This document shows positions 6,366-7,373 of a stretch of DNA of 7,373 bases, in pieces. The stretch is from Desulfobacterales bacterium (GTDB lineage: Bacteria > Desulfobacterota > Desulfobacteria > Desulfobacterales > DAOWNP01). The stretch is taken from assembly GCA_030149595.1 (NCBI GenBank), contig JASFBI010000085.1, positions 1 through 7,373 on the forward strand, written 5' to 3'. Position 1 is the first letter of the stretch; the number at the start of each line of letters is the position of its first letter. A model generated the notes under the pieces. The model was not told where the DNA came from and did not search any database. It was given only the letters and a program-made list of their open reading frames with translations. Position numbers and translations under genes: made by a program.

Positions 6366-6486
6366 TCCCTAAAATTATCATTATAAATTTAAAAAGTCAA
6401 GATTATGAAAGTTATTTAAAAAGACAGGCTTACATATATTTCTACAATAAAAACGCAATTTGGTGTAACTTTTATAAATTACATCT

Positions 6487-6514
6487 ACAGGCTGTTACAA
6501 AACACTAATTTTGT
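6487..6514. repeat. 28-bp repeat, copy 2
   Basis: Identical over 28 bases, in the same orientation, to 951-978. Here the sequence forms most of a complete hairpin (6488-6523), so this looks like the intact form and the other copy like a half. A degenerate third relative may start at 6231, which shares AGGCTGT, then TTAC and AATTTTG with altered spacing. Confidence 0.75.
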
Positions 6515-6523
6515 AGCAGCCTG
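6488..6523 (-). terminator. 15-bp hairpin downstream of the dehydrogenase
   Basis: The arms 6488-6502 and 6509-6523 pair over 15 positions with a single G-T wobble and a 6-nt loop. The outer part is GC-rich (CAGGCTG/CAGCCTG) and the inner part is ACAAAA/TTTTGT. The hairpin begins 37 nt beyond the dehydrogenase stop on the minus strand, a sensible terminator position, but only a mixed AT stretch follows rather than a clean U-run. Because half of it recurs at 951-978, it may be a dispersed repeat that doubles as a terminator. Confidence 0.45.
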
Positions 6524-6560
6524 CCAAATAGCTTGCGTTTTAAAAATTTTTATACAAGCT

Positions 6561-7328
6561 CTATTTAGCATTCATGGTATATGCTGCATCAAGCCTTATG
6601 GTTCTGCCATTTAACATAGGATTTTCTATTATTTGCTTACACAGCATTGCAAATTCAGATGCTTTCCCCATTCTTTTAGGAAATGGTATAGTTAAAGCCA
6701 GTGACTTTTGAACTTTTTCTGGTAGACCAGAAATCATAGGTGTTTCAAACAAACCTGGAGCAATACTCATAATTCTGATACCATATTCAGCAAACTCTCT
6801 TGCTATTGGAAGAGTCATGCCAATAACACCAGCCTTTGAAGCACTATAGGCTGCCTGACCTATCTGGCCTTCATATGCCGCACCAGAAGAAGTATTAATA
6901 ATTACACCTTTTTCACCATCTTCATTGGGAGTATTACCAAGCATCTTTGCTGCTGCTGATCTAATTATGTTCATTGTCCCAATTAAATTTATCTGAATAA
7001 CCTTATTAAATAAATCCATGGACAAAGGACCTTTTTTTGTAATAACTTTACTTGCAGTTGGAACACCAGCACAACTTACCGCAGCATTAACAGTACCAAA
7101 CTTACTGCACGCTGCATCAACTGCTGATTCAACATTTACCGTATTTGAGACATCTGTCTTATAAAATAATGCAGAATCCCCCAACTCCTTTGCAAGTTCA
7201 ATCCCTTTTTCTTCTGACAGATCAAGTATTGCAACTTTGCCTCCATCCTTTACAATCTGCCTGCATACAGCTTCACCCAGACCAGAAGCTCCGCCTGAAA
7301 CAACTGCTAAAGTCTCACTAATTTGCAT
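6561..7328 (-). CDS. HSD10-type short-chain dehydrogenase (3-hydroxyacyl-CoA dehydrogenase)
   Basis: A 255-residue classical short-chain dehydrogenase/reductase. The cofactor loop SGGASGLG is at 11-18, and D35 at the end of the second strand favours NAD over NADP. The catalytic tetrad is N113, S147, Y160 and K164 (YSASK at 160-164). The stretches VIINTSSGAAYEGQIGQAAYSASKAG and APGLFETPMI, and the end IIENPMLNGRTIRLD, closely follow human HSD17B10 and its bacterial relatives. Those enzymes oxidise 3-hydroxyacyl-CoA or 3-hydroxy-2-methylbutyryl-CoA to the 3-oxo form in fatty acid or isoleucine degradation. The exact substrate cannot be read from sequence. The usual SDR NNAG motif is SCAG here (84-87), and the usual LDGA near the C-terminus is LDAA. 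The start is the ATG at 7328, because AAAGGAG lies eight bases upstream; the frame also extends to 7355 without such support. The promoter is not visible, and the gene may belong to an operon beginning beyond the right edge. Confidence 0.93.
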   Translation of the reverse strand: MQISETLAVVSGGASGLGEAVCRQIVKDGGKVAILDLSEEKGIELAKELGDSALFYKTDVSNTVNVESAVDAACSKFGTVNAAVSCAGVPTASKVITKKGPLSMDLFNKVIQINLIGTMNIIRSAAAKMLGNTPNEDGEKGVIINTSSGAAYEGQIGQAAYSASKAGVIGMTLPIAREFAEYGIRIMSIAPGLFETPMISGLPEKVQKSLALTIPFPKRMGKASEFAMLCKQIIENPMLNGRTIRLDAAYTMNAK

Positions 7329-7336
7329 TATATACT

Positions 7337-7343
7337 CTCCTTT
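7337..7343 (-). promoter_or_regulatory. Ribosome binding site that sets the dehydrogenase start
   Basis: AAAGGAG on the minus strand is a near-ideal Shine-Dalgarno sequence, eight bases before the ATG at 7328. It lies inside the longer open frame that begins at 7355, which argues against the longer start. Confidence 0.8.
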
Positions 7344-7373
7344 AAATAAAAACAAAAACCCAACGTATCTCTC

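Larger units (their letters stand above)
6049..6560. other. 512-bp non-coding region with hairpins and repeats
   Basis: No credible gene is seen on either strand. The region lies upstream of the FIST/HD-GYP operon and downstream of the dehydrogenase, both on the minus strand, so it should hold the operon promoter and the dehydrogenase terminator. It contains a second 28-bp repeat copy, a perfect 13-bp AT hairpin, a 7-bp inverted repeat and a 10-bp direct repeat, all listed separately. No clear -35/-10 pair was found on the minus strand near 6050-6240. Confidence 0.6.

Noticed and set aside
951..6514. Repeats read as a CRISPR array or as att sites of an integrative element
   Set aside because: There are only two good copies, about 5.5 kb apart, with no regular spacers and no integrase, tRNA or cas gene in the window.

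Overview
The window is AT-rich (roughly one third G+C by eye) bacterial DNA carrying six protein genes and no RNA gene or CRISPR array that I can see. Shine-Dalgarno sites and sigma-70-like promoters are ordinary. The best lineage hint is the HD-GYP protein: its N-terminal sensor region resembles, from memory, one common in signalling proteins of sulfate-reducing Desulfobacterota (Desulfobacteraceae and relatives). An HSD10-like acyl-CoA short-chain dehydrogenase fits such an organism. This is inference; a spirochaete or another AT-rich anaerobe cannot be excluded.

Layout: (1) 3-929 (+) is the 3' part of an unrecognised gene whose frame is open to the left edge. (2) 930-1190 is a convergent intergenic stretch with a 28-bp repeat copy and possibly decayed DNA. 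(3) 1191-2534 (-) is an AAA_14/DUF4143 ATPase, divergent from (4) a class II Fic protein at 2838-3770 (+). Promoters for both lie in the 303-bp gap between them. (5) 3885-6048 (-) is a tight two-gene operon: a FIST-domain sensor (4927-6048) followed after 10 nt by a sensor-HD-GYP phosphodiesterase (3885-4916). (6) 6049-6560 is a 512-bp non-coding region rich in hairpins, with a second, hairpin-forming copy of the 28-bp repeat. (7) 6561-7328 (-) is an HSD10-type short-chain dehydrogenase.

How it fits together: the FIST/HD-GYP pair looks like a ligand-sensing cyclic-di-GMP degradation unit. The ATPase and the Fic AMP-transferase are both widely transferred, patchily distributed families, and probably form an accessory module. 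The short-chain dehydrogenase is a metabolic gene of acyl-CoA or branched-chain amino acid degradation. Two same-orientation copies of the 28-bp repeat, about 5.5 kb apart, bracket the ATPase, Fic and FIST/HD-GYP genes. They may mark the limits of an inserted or rearranged segment, or may simply be a dispersed intergenic repeat.

Three starts were moved inward from the longest open frames on sequence evidence: ATPase to 2534, Fic to 2838, dehydrogenase to 7328.
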